From positions 62,001-126,000 of the forward strand of contig NZ_LOKW01000024.1 of NCBI RefSeq assembly GCF_002211305.1: a stretch of DNA of 64,000 nucleotides. Reading direction: 5' to 3'. Both the position numbers and the translations under genes were made by a program. The DNA is from Rhizobium sp. R634. GTDB taxonomy: Bacteria > Pseudomonadota > Alphaproteobacteria > Rhizobiales > Rhizobiaceae. Every line of letters begins with the position of its first letter. The stretch's first letter is position 1. The notes below the pieces were generated by a model. The model had not been told where the DNA came from. It saw only the letters and a program-made list of their open reading frames with translations, and did not search any database. Shown in pieces: positions 7,353 to 16,310 of the stretch.

Positions 7353-8702
7353 TCAAATCAGCCCCGGCACGACGAACACCAGCCAGGCGACGATCGGGCC
7401 GATGATGGCAATCAGCGCGCTGTAGACCAACAGTTGCTTGAGGACCTGCTCTCGCCTGTCATCCGGCGCATTGGCGACCACAAGCGCACCATTGGTGGAG
7501 AACGGGCTGGTGTCGACGATCGTTGTCGAGATCGCGATGGCGGCGACGACGCCGATGGCGCTGACATGTCCCTGCATGAGGAACGGGACGGCGAGCGGAA
7601 TGATCGCGCCGAGCAGCGCGGTCGAGGATGCAAAGGCCGAGACGATGGCGCCGGTAAAGCAGAGCAGGAGCGCCACCAGCAGCGGCATGCCGAGGCTGGA
7701 TATACCGTTCGCCACGTAATCGACGGTACCGGCCTTCTCCATGACGCCGACATAGGTGATGATGCCTGATATCAGCAGCACGGTCGACCAGCTGACCTTG
7801 TCGATTGCCGCCTTCTGCGTTTTCGGGGACAGTAGCGCCAGGGCGACGGCCACGGTCATCGCGACGAGGCCGACATTGAACTTGAAAACCAGGGCGCCGA
7901 TACCGAGCGCCGTCAGGCCGATCAGGGTGGTAATCCTCTCATTGTTCAGACGCAGCGTCGCGGCGGTATCGGCCGCCGTGCCGTAGGCATGTTCCCGGAT
8001 GGGCTTTGCCGGCGTGCCGCCGTGACCTCTGATCGAGGCCGACACGCCCTCGGGATGCAGTTCGGGCAAGGGGCCAAGGGATGATGCGGGTACTTGCTTC
8101 ATGACCTTTGCACCGCCGAAAACGAAGAAGACCAGCACTGCGATCGCCAGGTTGAAGAAGAAGCTGGAGAGAAACAGGGAGGTCGGCGCGAAAGGCAGGC
8201 CGGCCTTGGCAACGATCTGGTTGGTGATGCCGCCATAGATGCTGATCGGCGAAAAGCCGCCCGCCTGCGCGCCGTGGATCACCATCAGGCCCATCATGAC
8301 GGGGTGAATGCGGTACTGGATGGCAAAGCTCAAGGCGACGGGCGCGAGAATGGCGACGGCGGCAGGCCCAAGAGCACCGAAACCGGTAATGACGGCGGCG
8401 ACGAGGAACATCACCCAGGGGATCAAGCCTATGCGTCCGCGCACCAGGCGGACGGCGCATTCGACCAGCCAGTCGATGGTGCCGTTGATCTGCGCGATGG
8501 CGAAGAGATAGGTGACGGCGACCAGCGTCAGGAACAGATCGCTCGGAAAGCCGGCAAAAATATCGGTGGTTTTCATGCCGATGGTCATGGAGCCGAGCAC
8601 GAAGGCGCCGGCGAAAGCGAGCGCGCCCATGTTGATCGGCTGGATCGTCGCAACGATGAACATAGCGATGAGCAGGCCGATGGCCAGTATTTCGATACCC
8701 AT
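7353..8702 (-). CDS. matC: Malonate/dicarboxylate carrier MatC
   Basis: 449-residue integral membrane protein (about 12 hydrophobic segments) of the ion-transporter/MatC family. It follows matA and matB in the same direction, exactly the matABC order known in R. leguminosarum bv. trifolii, where MatC imports malonate. Two symmetrical halves are visible, with the signature-like GAQAGGFSPISIYGGITNQI and the C-terminal STTIVDTSPFSTNGAL. A hydrophilic loop near residues 205-250 separates the halves. Start ATG at 8702; 93 bases separate it from the matB stop. Confidence 0.92.
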   Translation of the reverse strand: MGIEILAIGLLIAMFIVATIQPINMGALAFAGAFVLGSMTIGMKTTDIFAGFPSDLFLTLVAVTYLFAIAQINGTIDWLVECAVRLVRGRIGLIPWVMFLVAAVITGFGALGPAAVAILAPVALSFAIQYRIHPVMMGLMVIHGAQAGGFSPISIYGGITNQIVAKAGLPFAPTSLFLSSFFFNLAIAVLVFFVFGGAKVMKQVPASSLGPLPELHPEGVSASIRGHGGTPAKPIREHAYGTAADTAATLRLNNERITTLIGLTALGIGALVFKFNVGLVAMTVAVALALLSPKTQKAAIDKVSWSTVLLISGIITYVGVMEKAGTVDYVANGISSLGMPLLVALLLCFTGAIVSAFASSTALLGAIIPLAVPFLMQGHVSAIGVVAAIAISTTIVDTSPFSTNGALVVANAPDDRREQVLKQLLVYSALIAIIGPIVAWLVFVVPGLI

Positions 8703-8795
8703 GATTCCCCTCCCTCCGACGCCTCCAGCGCCGTGGTTGTTGTTTGCAAATATTGATGCGGATACCGGCGCGCCTCCTCCCAGAGGGCGGCCGTC

Positions 8796-10310
8796 CTACG
8801 TCCCGGTGTAAAGATCGGCGTATTGCTGCCGCAGGATATTCTTCTGGACCTTGCCCATCGTGTTGCGCGGCAGGTCCTCGGCGAAGATGATGCGTTTGGG
8901 CTGTTTGTAGCGCGCGAGACGATCCTGCAGGGCGCTGACAATGGTCTTTTCATCCAGGCCGGCGCCAGGCTTGCACACCACGACCGCCGTCACGCCTTCC
9001 CCGAAATCGGGATGCGGCACGCCGATCACGGCGCTCTCGACCACGCCCTCGATCTGGTCGATCTCGCTCTCGACCTCTTTCGGATAGATGTTGTAGCCGC
9101 CCGAGATCACCAGATCCTTGCCGCGGCCGACAATATGCACATAGCCGTCGCTGTCGATCTTGCCGAGATCGCCGCTGATGAAGAAGCCATCGGCGGTGAA
9201 TTCGGCCGCGGTTTTTTCCGGCATGCGCCAATAACCCTTGAAGACGTTCGGTCCCTTGATCTCGATCATGCCGGTCTGTTCCGCCGGCAGCACCAGCCCG
9301 GTGGCGGGATCGGTGACGCGCACCGTCACGTCAGGCAAGGGGAAGCCGACCGTTCCGGCAATGCGTTTGCCCTCATAGGGATTGGAGGTGTTCATGTTGG
9401 TTTCCGTCATGCCGTAACGCTCGAGGATCGCGTGGCCAGTCCGGGCCTCGAACTCGGTATGCGTTTCGGCGAGCAGCGGCGCCGAACCGGATATGAACAG
9501 GCGGATGCTGGCTGCCGCCTCCTTGCCGAAGCGCGGGCTTTGCAAGAGGCGCACGTAGAAGGTCGGCACGCCCATCAGCATCGTTGCCTGCGGCATCACT
9601 GACACGACCTCGTCGGCGTCGAATTTCGACAGCAGGAACATCGAGGCGCCGGCAAGCAGCGTGACGTTGGTGGCGACGAACAGGCCATGTGTGTGGAAGA
9701 TCGGCAAGGCGTGGATCAGCCGGTCGTTGGCGGTGACGCGCCAATAGTCCCGCAAGGTCAGGGCGTTCGACAGCAGGTTCCTATGGGTGAGTATCGCCCC
9801 CTTCGAGCGTCCCGTCGTTCCCGAGGTGTAGAGGATCGCGGCCATATCGTCGGCGGAGCGTGAGGCGTCGACAAAGTCGGCCGGCTCGTCGCGCGCCAGA
9901 TCGAGCAACGAGCCGCTGCCGTCGGCATCGAGCGTTTCGACGATCGCGCCGTGGCGCTTGGCGATCGTCTCCACGCCTTCCCGAGCAGCCGGCGCAACGA
10001 CCACCAGACGCGGCTCCGCATCGCCGATGAAGTAATCGAGCTCGGCCAGCGTATAGGCGGTGTTGAGCGGCAGGTAGACGGCGCCGCTGCGAAGACAGGC
10101 GAGATATAGGATCAATGCCTCGGCGCTTTTCTCGACCTGAACGGCAACCCGGTCGCCAGGGCGAATGCCGAGCGCATCCATCGCGCTGGCAATGCGTCCG
10201 GAAAGGGCGAAGGCGTCGTCATAGGTCCATGTACGGGTGCTATCGATCCGGATGAACGGTGCGTTATCGGGTGCGGCGGCCCGCATGGTGTCGAAAAGAT
10301 GGTTGCTCAC
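8796..10310 (-). CDS. matB: Malonyl-CoA synthetase MatB
   Basis: 504-residue acyl-activating enzyme that makes malonyl-CoA from malonate, ATP and CoA. The AMP-binding motif YTSGTTGRSKGAILTHRN lies near residues 163-180; further motifs are ERYGMTETNMN, the SGDLGKIDSDGYVHIVGR hinge region and the C-terminal catalytic lysine segment PRNTMGKVQKN. The start is GTG at 10310, sharing GTGA with the matA stop, so matA and matB are translationally coupled. Confidence 0.95.
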   Translation of the reverse strand: MSNHLFDTMRAAAPDNAPFIRIDSTRTWTYDDAFALSGRIASAMDALGIRPGDRVAVQVEKSAEALILYLACLRSGAVYLPLNTAYTLAELDYFIGDAEPRLVVVAPAAREGVETIAKRHGAIVETLDADGSGSLLDLARDEPADFVDASRSADDMAAILYTSGTTGRSKGAILTHRNLLSNALTLRDYWRVTANDRLIHALPIFHTHGLFVATNVTLLAGASMFLLSKFDADEVVSVMPQATMLMGVPTFYVRLLQSPRFGKEAAASIRLFISGSAPLLAETHTEFEARTGHAILERYGMTETNMNTSNPYEGKRIAGTVGFPLPDVTVRVTDPATGLVLPAEQTGMIEIKGPNVFKGYWRMPEKTAAEFTADGFFISGDLGKIDSDGYVHIVGRGKDLVISGGYNIYPKEVESEIDQIEGVVESAVIGVPHPDFGEGVTAVVVCKPGAGLDEKTIVSALQDRLARYKQPKRIIFAEDLPRNTMGKVQKNILRQQYADLYTGT

Positions 10311-11731
10311 TTTCGCCCTCCTCCAAGCGTGGAATTCATCAGTTGCGCAAAGGCGCGAGAGCCTTGCTGGCCATTGCCGCCGCGGCGGCCTTCATCGCTC
10401 TGGTTGAGCAAGCTTTTGACCGCAGTCGAGGCGATCACTTCGCCGCGCTGCGCCAAGGCCTCGTGGTTGGCGACGATGTCGTCCAGTTTGTAGAGATAGT
10501 TGACCATCAGACCGTGCGCCTGCTGCATCGCCTTCGGCGAGCGGTCGCCGAGGAAATTCACTCTTTCAAGCCGGGCGCCATTGCCGAGATGGAAGCGGGC
10601 GACGGGATCGACCGGGCGGCCCTCCGGCGTGCGTTCGGTGAGGAAGTAGCGGGCCGCAAGCGGCAGCAGCACGCGCTCCACATCGGCCGCGCCGCTCTCC
10701 TTGTCGGGCCAGTCCGGATCATCGAGCAAGGTCAGCGTTTTCAGGGCCGCTTCGGATAGAGACCGATCGCCGGTCGCGGCGCGCACCTTGGCAAGCCAGC
10801 GGGCAAAACCCGGGACGGGCGACAGCGTGACGAAATTCTTGAGGCCCGGCAGGTCCTTGCGCAGATCTTCGACGACCTGCTTGATCAGGAAATTGCCGAA
10901 GGAGATACCGCGCAAGCCATCCTGGCAGTTGGAGATCGAATAGAAGACGGCCGTCGTCGCCTCGTCGGCGTTGATCTGCTCCCGCCCCTCGTCGAGAACA
11001 TCCGCGATCGCCTTCGGCACGGAGCGGGTGAGCGCCACTTCAACGAAGACGAGCGGCTCATCGGCCAGCCGCGGGTGGAAAAAGGCAAAGCATCGACGGT
11101 CGGCCGGCGCTAAGCGACGGCGCAATTCCTCCCAGCCGGCAATCTCGTGCACGGCCTCGTATTGAATGATCTTTTCGAGAATGTATGCCGGCGTCGACCA
11201 GTCGATGGGCCGCAGCGTCAGAAAGCCGCGATTGAACCAGGAGCCGAACAGATGCGTGAAGTCGGCGTCCAGCGCGTGATAGGCTTCGGACCGGTCCTTG
11301 GAGGCAAGCAGCTGCTGACGCATCCGCACGAGCCTGGCGGTGCCGTTTGGCGCGTGATTCAATCGGCGCAGGAGCTCCTGCCGCCGCGGTTCCGCCGCCT
11401 GATGGAGTGCGATGACCGCAGCGGAGCTTTTGTCCGTGCGGTAATTTTCCATTGCCTGGTCGAGCCTCAACGTGTCGGGCCCGAAGCTTTCGTGAAGCGT
11501 ATGGAAAAAAATCTGCGCGCCCTCACCATCGAGCGCGCCCCAGCGATCGAGAATCTCGGCTGCAAGGGCGATGCCGGATGCTTCGCCCCGGCTCGACAAT
11601 AGCATTTCAGAAAGGGTCCGAAGATCGGCCTTGGCGGCGGCCTGCGTATTGCGCGAGCCGGAAAACAGAAGCTGGCGCCCATGATCCGTAATGCTTTGCA
11701 GCATGTCGGTGAAGAAAGAAGCTTCGGGCAT
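10307..11731 (-). CDS. matA: Malonyl-CoA decarboxylase MatA
   Basis: 474 residues from the ATG at 11731, preceded by GAGGAG; homologous MatA proteins have about 460. The decarboxylase turns malonyl-CoA into acetyl-CoA and CO2, so with MatB and MatC it completes malonate catabolism. Family features seen are the long helical N-terminal part, the GNAT-like C-terminal domain with VTLSPVPGFARWLA and the FHLGNGARLERVNFLGD segment. It is the first gene of matABC, divergent from matR. An upstream extension of the frame to 11869 lacks a ribosome site and crosses the operator region. Confidence 0.94.
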   Translation of the reverse strand: MPEASFFTDMLQSITDHGRQLLFSGSRNTQAAAKADLRTLSEMLLSSRGEASGIALAAEILDRWGALDGEGAQIFFHTLHESFGPDTLRLDQAMENYRTDKSSAAVIALHQAAEPRRQELLRRLNHAPNGTARLVRMRQQLLASKDRSEAYHALDADFTHLFGSWFNRGFLTLRPIDWSTPAYILEKIIQYEAVHEIAGWEELRRRLAPADRRCFAFFHPRLADEPLVFVEVALTRSVPKAIADVLDEGREQINADEATTAVFYSISNCQDGLRGISFGNFLIKQVVEDLRKDLPGLKNFVTLSPVPGFARWLAKVRAATGDRSLSEAALKTLTLLDDPDWPDKESGAADVERVLLPLAARYFLTERTPEGRPVDPVARFHLGNGARLERVNFLGDRSPKAMQQAHGLMVNYLYKLDDIVANHEALAQRGEVIASTAVKSLLNQSDEGRRGGNGQQGSRAFAQLMNSTLGGGRK

Positions 11732-11812
11732 GCCATTCTCCTCTCTTCTTAAAGGCGTCCGCATTACAGGCGCCTTGAGCACTGCTTTCCATCGCGGGGC
11801 TTCGTCTGTAGT

Positions 11813-11862
11813 ATGTACATTGGCACTCTTCGTACACGACGTCAACGTTTGTGTATACAAGA
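11813..11862. promoter_or_regulatory. MatR operator region between matA and matR
   Basis: The minus strand contains TCTTGTATACACAA (11862-11849), almost identical to the TCTTGTATACACGA site I recall being described for MatR of R. leguminosarum bv. trifolii. TGTATACA at 11852-11859 is its palindromic core. A second palindrome, ATGTACAT, lies at 11813-11820. The position between the divergent matR and matABC fits control of both. Confidence 0.7.
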
Positions 11863-11893
11863 ATGGCATTTATGTATGGAGGAAGCGAAGGAA

Positions 11894-12544
11894 ATGTCCG
11901 AGAATGTCGGCCGGTGGCTACGCGATGAGATTGAAAATGCGATACTTTCCTACGAATTCGCCCCCGGCGAACGGCTCGATGAAACCGTGCTTGCCAATCG
12001 CTTCGGTGTGTCGCGGACGCCTGTGCGCGAGGCGCTGATGCAGCTTGATGCCATCGGCCTCATCGAAATCCGTCCGCGCCGCGGCGCCATCGTGATCGAT
12101 CCGGGCCCGCACCGCATTTACGAGATGTTCGAGGTCATGGCCGAGCTCGAGGGCCTGGCCGGATCGCTCGCCGCCCGCCGGCTGGACAAGGCCTCCCGGG
12201 ACGCGATCACCGCGACCCACGGCCGCTGCGAACAATCCGCCGCCGCCGGTGACAGCGACGCCTATTATTACGACAATGAGGAATTTCATAAGGCCATCTA
12301 CGCCGCGAGCCGCAGCGACTTCCTGCAGGAGCAGTGCGTGCAGTTGCATCGACGCCTGCGCCCCTACCGCCGTCTGCAGCTGCGCGTACGCAACCGCCTG
12401 TCGACATCCTTCTCGGAACATTGCGCCATCGTCGATGCGATCTTTGCCGGAGATGGAGACGAAGCCCGCCGCCTGTTGCGAACCCATGTCGGCATTCAGG
12501 GAGAAAGGTTCAGCGATCTGGTCGCAAGCATGGCGGCGAGATGA
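11894..12544 (+). CDS. matR: GntR-family malonate regulator MatR
   Basis: 216 residues from the ATG at 11894, with GGAGG about 11 bases upstream; the frame stays open to 11813 but that part overlaps the operator. The N-terminal GntR helix-turn-helix (YEFAPGERLDETVLANRFGV, then SRTPVREALMQLDAIGLIEI) is followed by an FCD effector domain with the metal/ligand-type histidines (YDNEEFHKAIY, THVGIQGERF). Divergent from matABC, which it controls in R. leguminosarum with malonate as inducer; that role is taken over from the known system. Confidence 0.9.
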   Translation: MSENVGRWLRDEIENAILSYEFAPGERLDETVLANRFGVSRTPVREALMQLDAIGLIEIRPRRGAIVIDPGPHRIYEMFEVMAELEGLAGSLAARRLDKASRDAITATHGRCEQSAAAGDSDAYYYDNEEFHKAIYAASRSDFLQEQCVQLHRRLRPYRRLQLRVRNRLSTSFSEHCAIVDAIFAGDGDEARRLLRTHVGIQGERFSDLVASMAAR

Positions 12545-12642
12545 GTGGCAGGCGGTGACCGATCGCTGCACGATCCTTTATTCGGCTCTGCCCGGATATC
12601 TAGCTCATCGCTTTGAGAGATCGGAGCTGAAGCAACCCCGGC

Positions 12643-13065
12643 TCACTTGTCTTCGATTTTTGGGATCACGCCTGAAAACGTCCGGGAAACCTCGTTCCCA
12701 TCAGGAAAGCCTTCGGTCACGACCGTAAATCTGATCCAGCCCTTCCATCCTATAAGACCAGTGCGCTTCGGCGCGATCACCGCTACCACGATGTCCTCAT
12801 TCGGAACGACGTAAACGGCACGAACTCCCGGACCTGGCTCTGAGTGCAACACTGCGGGGACCTTTCCGCCCCCCGGCTTGGCACCTGCATAGAGCGGAGA
12901 ACCGTCACCTAACGGTGCGACTGCGCTTATGAAGCACGTACTGACATAACCCTCGCCGTTGAAGAAAAGAGGACCTTGATAGGGACGAGGAGGTTCATCA
13001 TCGCTCCAAGCAGCGCTGACCGACACAAGCAACAGGGCAGTAGCGAGCATTGAACGTCGCGTCAC
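12643..13065 (-). CDS. Small exported protein of unknown function
   Basis: 140 residues. The N-terminus RRSMLATALLLVSVSAAWSDD is a clear Sec-type signal peptide, cleaved near SAAWS. The mature part is rich in Gly, Pro and Val, with a single Cys in VSTCFISAV, and I do not recognise a family. It stands with the EthD-like gene in a small accessory stretch beside an IS remnant. Confidence 0.6.
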   Translation of the reverse strand: MTRRSMLATALLLVSVSAAWSDDEPPRPYQGPLFFNGEGYVSTCFISAVAPLGDGSPLYAGAKPGGGKVPAVLHSEPGPGVRAVYVVPNEDIVVAVIAPKRTGLIGWKGWIRFTVVTEGFPDGNEVSRTFSGVIPKIEDK

Positions 13066-13122
13066 CGAACGGCTCCTCTAACCCCGGAAAGTTCAACGGC
13101 TACGCCTGACGCGCCGAAGCCC

Positions 13123-13437
13123 CTACCCTCCAACGACTTCGCTGATCTGCACGATGGGCGCGATGTCGGTATAGTTGGCGACGTCCGCGGCGATCTCCGC
13201 GCGGTGGGGACCGAGCGCCTCCTGGAATATCTCCAGGGTCGGTGAGTAGACGTGACAAGCCGCGACGAACGCCGGCGCGCTTCCAGGTTCGCGACCCGCA
13301 AGGCCCTTCTCGATCTCGTAGCGCAGGCAGGCATCGCCGAGCCGTTCCTGGATCAGTGGCATATGGCGGGTGCGGTAGTAGTCGTGATCGAACTTCGAGC
13401 CGCCATCGGCCGGATAGTAGACGCTCATCTTAATCAT
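13123..13437 (-). CDS. EthD-family protein (ferredoxin-like dimeric alpha/beta barrel)
   Basis: 104 residues from the ATG at 13437. The N-terminus IKMSVYYPADGGSKFDHDYYRTRHMPLI is the EthD/REDY signature (FD-DYY-T-HMPL). EthD-like proteins are small enzymes or accessory proteins linked to oxidation of ethers and polyketide-like compounds; the substrate here is unknown. The frame extends upstream, but only into the region carrying the transposase remnant. Monocistronic as far as can be seen. Confidence 0.8.
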   Translation of the reverse strand: MIKMSVYYPADGGSKFDHDYYRTRHMPLIQERLGDACLRYEIEKGLAGREPGSAPAFVAACHVYSPTLEIFQEALGPHRAEIAADVANYTDIAPIVQISEVVGG

Positions 13438-13488
13438 GGTCGGGCTCCTGCCTGAACGCCGCTCCGAGCGTCCGAGGGCCTTCATAGC

Positions 13489-13599
13489 TCACGGGCTCGC
13501 AAAGCGCATCCGGATTTTGGCTGAAGCGAGTTTGACGAGAGCACGGTAGTTTTCGCTGTACTTTTCGAAGCGGGTGGCGACGGCACGGAAGTGCGTGAC
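13489..13599 (-). pseudogene. C-terminal remnant of an IS5-family transposase
   Basis: Read on the minus strand, this interval encodes VTHFRAVATRFEKYSENYRA then LVKLASAKIRMRFASP and a stop, which matches the extreme C-terminus of IS5-like transposases (FR-VATR-EK...ALVKLA-I--R). The rest of the element is missing. The fragment begins straight after the TAG stop of the thioesterase gene and in the same frame, at a CTAG tetranucleotide (13600-13603), a known type of target for some IS5-group elements. Confidence 0.65.
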
Positions 13600-14001
13600 C
13601 TAGTCCAAAAACCGATAAAGCCAATCGCGTGTTTCCTCCGGCAGCGAGGCCGGCTGCTGATCTTCGCCGCTGCGGGCCTGCCAGATGATTTCCACCTCGG
13701 CGGCGCGCTCCTCGCCGGTGTCGATCGAAACGAGGAAGCCGATTGAACGCACGCCGATCTTGTCGACGGCGGCCGTAAAAAGGGCCGGCTCGTCGTAATG
13801 CAGCGGGCGGTGGAGAACGCAGGTAATCTTGCTGGCGCTATAGACCGGTTCGTCCTCGACCTCGGGCCGAGCCGACCAGAAGCTCGCAATGACGGATTCG
13901 GCATAGGAAATATAGGAAGCCAGGAACATCCGGCCGGTCATATCGACATCGCGAAACGGCACATGTATTTCCGTCACACCCGGGCGTTTCGACTGACTCA
14001 T
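13600..14001 (-). CDS. Acyl-CoA thioesterase family protein (YbgC/FadM-like hotdog fold)
   Basis: 133 residues from the ATG at 14001; a TTG 18 bases upstream is a less likely start. The hotdog motif VPFRDVDMTGRMFLASYISYAE carries the family aspartate (D-D--G--F---Y--Y-E), followed by IGVRSIGFLVSIDTG and EVEIIWQAR. Such enzymes hydrolyse acyl-CoA thioesters. The gene ends at the junction with an IS5 remnant, so the last residues (LYRFLD) may have been changed by an old insertion, although the length is normal for the family. Confidence 0.75.
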   Translation of the reverse strand: MSQSKRPGVTEIHVPFRDVDMTGRMFLASYISYAESVIASFWSARPEVEDEPVYSASKITCVLHRPLHYDEPALFTAAVDKIGVRSIGFLVSIDTGEERAAEVEIIWQARSGEDQQPASLPEETRDWLYRFLD

Positions 14002-14189
14002 CAACAACTCTGCCTGCAAAATTCCCCGTTAACGACAGTAGCACGTGGTTTTTCGAAGTAAACGGCTGAGATGACGCGAATTTATAATGCCGCCGCCGGC
14101 GAGATGGTGCGGCGGAGCGCTTGTTGAAATCGTCCCGCCACGCCCCATCTGCTGTGGAACATGACACAAGCGGCCGATAGAGTGTCTCC

Positions 14190-15125
14190 ATGAGCACCCG
14201 TCTTTATGAACACCCGATCTTCCTGGAACATGTGACGCCCGCCGGACATCCGGAGCGGTCGGACCGGATCCGAGCCATCAATGTGGCGCTGGAACATCCG
14301 AATTTCGCCCGGTTGGAGCGCCGGCAGGCGCCGCAGGCGAGCGAGGATGCGGTGCTGCTTGCGCATCCGGAGGAACATCTTGCCGCCGTGATGCGGGAAA
14401 TTCCCGAGGAAGAGGATGAGATCAACCAGCTCGAAGCCGATACCTACGCCAGCCAAAAGAGCCTGCAAGCGGCGCTGACCGGCATCGGCGGCGCGATGGC
14501 GGCCGTCGACGACGTCTTTCTGGGCCGGGCCGACAATGCCTTCGTCGCCGCCCGCCCTCCGGGGCATCATGCCGAAAAGACGACGGCGATGGGTTTCTGC
14601 TTCTTCAACAATGCGGCGATCGCCGCCCGCCACGCGCAGAAGGCGCATGGCGCCGAGCGCGTCGCCATCGTCGATTGGGACGTACATCACGGCAACGGCA
14701 CGCAGGATATCTTCTGGGATGATCCTTCGGTGCTGTTCTGCTCGACGCATCAGATGCCGCTCTATCCCGGCACCGGCGCCAAGGAAGAAAAGGGCAAGCA
14801 CAACACCATCGTCAACGCGCCGCTTTCGCCGAATGTCGGCAGCGATCATTTCCGCGAGGCGTTCAAATCGCGCGTATTGCCGGCGCTTGCCGATTTCCGG
14901 CCGGATCTCATCATCATCTCCGCCGGCTTTGACGCGCACCACCGCGATCCGCTGGCACAGATCAATCTGACGGGCGAGGATTTCGACTGGGCGACCGGGC
15001 GCATCCTGGAACTCGCGGACCGGCACGCGCAGAACCGGGTCGTCAGCCTGCTCGAAGGCGGCTATGATCTGGAAGGGCTCGCCGAATCGGCGGGCATGCA
15101 TATTCTGAGAATGATGAAGGGTTGA
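14190..15125 (+). CDS. Histone-deacetylase family protein (acetoin-utilisation/acetylpolyamine hydrolase-like)
   Basis: 311 residues of the arginase/deacetylase fold. Seen: PPGHHAEKTTAMGFCFFNNA (active-site His pair near 126-127), DWDVHHGNG near 162-170 with the zinc-binding Asp and His, and SAGFDAHHRDPL with the second zinc Asp. In bacteria these enzymes deacetylate lysines or acetylated polyamines; the substrate is not predictable here. The stop is two bases before the xseB start, so the two genes are probably co-transcribed. Confidence 0.88.
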   Translation: MSTRLYEHPIFLEHVTPAGHPERSDRIRAINVALEHPNFARLERRQAPQASEDAVLLAHPEEHLAAVMREIPEEEDEINQLEADTYASQKSLQAALTGIGGAMAAVDDVFLGRADNAFVAARPPGHHAEKTTAMGFCFFNNAAIAARHAQKAHGAERVAIVDWDVHHGNGTQDIFWDDPSVLFCSTHQMPLYPGTGAKEEKGKHNTIVNAPLSPNVGSDHFREAFKSRVLPALADFRPDLIIISAGFDAHHRDPLAQINLTGEDFDWATGRILELADRHAQNRVVSLLEGGYDLEGLAESAGMHILRMMKG

Positions 15126-15127
15126 GA

Positions 15128-15379
15128 ATGACTGACAGCGCCAAGCCGGAAGTGACCGGCCTTTCCTTCGAAAAGGCGGTCGCCGAACTCGAAAGCATCG
15201 TTGCGCGGCTCGAACGCGGCGACGTGGCGCTGGATGAATCGATCGAGATTTACGAGCGCGGCGAAGCGCTGAAGAAACATTGCGAGACGCTGCTCTCGGC
15301 CGCCGAAAACCGCATCGAGAAGATCCGGCTCGATCGTGCCGGCAAGCCGCAGGGCGTCGAACCGCTGGACGGGGCCTGA
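15128..15379 (+). CDS. xseB: Exodeoxyribonuclease VII small subunit
   Basis: 83 residues, normal for XseB. The signature FEKAVAELESIVARLERGDV and ALDESIEIYERGEALKKHCE is complete. With XseA (not in the window) it forms the nuclease that degrades single-stranded DNA in both directions. It follows the deacetylase gene by two bases. In many rhizobia xseB lies just before dxs; here an SDR and a pirin gene lie between. Confidence 0.95.
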   Translation: MTDSAKPEVTGLSFEKAVAELESIVARLERGDVALDESIEIYERGEALKKHCETLLSAAENRIEKIRLDRAGKPQGVEPLDGA

Positions 15380-15467
15380 GCGTACGAAGCAGCCTTTCAA
15401 AGGCTGCTTGGCGATCGGCTTGCAGCCGATCTATGATCCCCTTCAAGAACCATGAGGGGACAGACAG

Positions 15468-16235
15468 ATGACGGACAGATTGAACGGCAAGGTCGCCATT
15501 ATCTCAGGCGGCGCCACAGGCATGGGCGGCGCGGCCTCGAAGCTGTTTGCGGCGGAAGGCGCGCGTGTCGCGATCATCGACCGCAATGGCCAGGCGGCGG
15601 CCGAAACCGTCAAGGCAATCCGCGATGCCGGCGGTGAGGCCGACCACTGGACCGCCGACGTCTCGGATGAAGCAGCCGTCAATGCCGCCGTCGCCGGCGT
15701 CGAAGAACGTTATGGCGCCGTCACCGTGCTCTTCAACCATGCCGGCACCATCGTCATCAAACCTTTCCTGGAAACGACCCTTCAGGAATGGGACTGGCTG
15801 CACGCCGTCAATGTGCGCTCGATGTTCTTGATGACCAAGGCAGTGCTGCCGAAGATGATTGCGGCCGGAGGCGGTTCGATCGTCTGCACCTCGTCGATTT
15901 CTGCCGTCGCCGCGACCCCGATGGAAGTGCTTTACGACACAACGAAAGGCGCCGTGCATATGTTTGCCCGTGCGATTGCGGTGGAATTCCGCGACCGCAA
16001 TATCCGCTGCAACGCCGTCTGCCCCGGCTTCATTCGCACGCCGCACGGCTTGCGCGAGGTGGCCGACCTGCAGGCGCTCGGCGTCGATGTCTCGGATGCC
16101 GCGATCGCTGCCCAGCAGGGGCGGATCGGCGAGCCGGAAGATGTGGCTCGGGCCGCGCTCTATCTCGCCAGCGACGAGTCCAACTTCGTCAACGGCGCCC
16201 ATCTCTTCGTTGACAACGGCTTCACCGCGATCTGA
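15468..16235 (+). CDS. Short-chain dehydrogenase/reductase
   Basis: 255 residues, classical SDR. The nucleotide-binding motif is SGGATGMGGAAS (usual TG---G-G), the NNAG motif appears as NHAG, the catalytic serine lies in TSSIS and the Y---K pair in YDTTK. The C-terminal FVNGAHLFVDNGFTAI is typical. The Asp in IIDRNG after the second strand suggests NAD(H). It is preceded by a good ribosome site (GAGGGGACAG). Substrate unknown. Confidence 0.85.
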   Translation: MTDRLNGKVAIISGGATGMGGAASKLFAAEGARVAIIDRNGQAAAETVKAIRDAGGEADHWTADVSDEAAVNAAVAGVEERYGAVTVLFNHAGTIVIKPFLETTLQEWDWLHAVNVRSMFLMTKAVLPKMIAAGGGSIVCTSSISAVAATPMEVLYDTTKGAVHMFARAIAVEFRDRNIRCNAVCPGFIRTPHGLREVADLQALGVDVSDAAIAAQQGRIGEPEDVARAALYLASDESNFVNGAHLFVDNGFTAI

Positions 16236-16310
16236 GCGGACATGTTCGATTGGACGCGCCGCGCTCCAGTCCCTATCTATCGCGGATGTTTCTGAGATCG
16301 GAGATCCGAC

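Noticed and set aside
13430..13624. A 64-codon frame over the IS5 remnant
   Set aside because: The recognisable transposase sequence is in a different minus-strand frame (13489-13599); this frame is a shadow.
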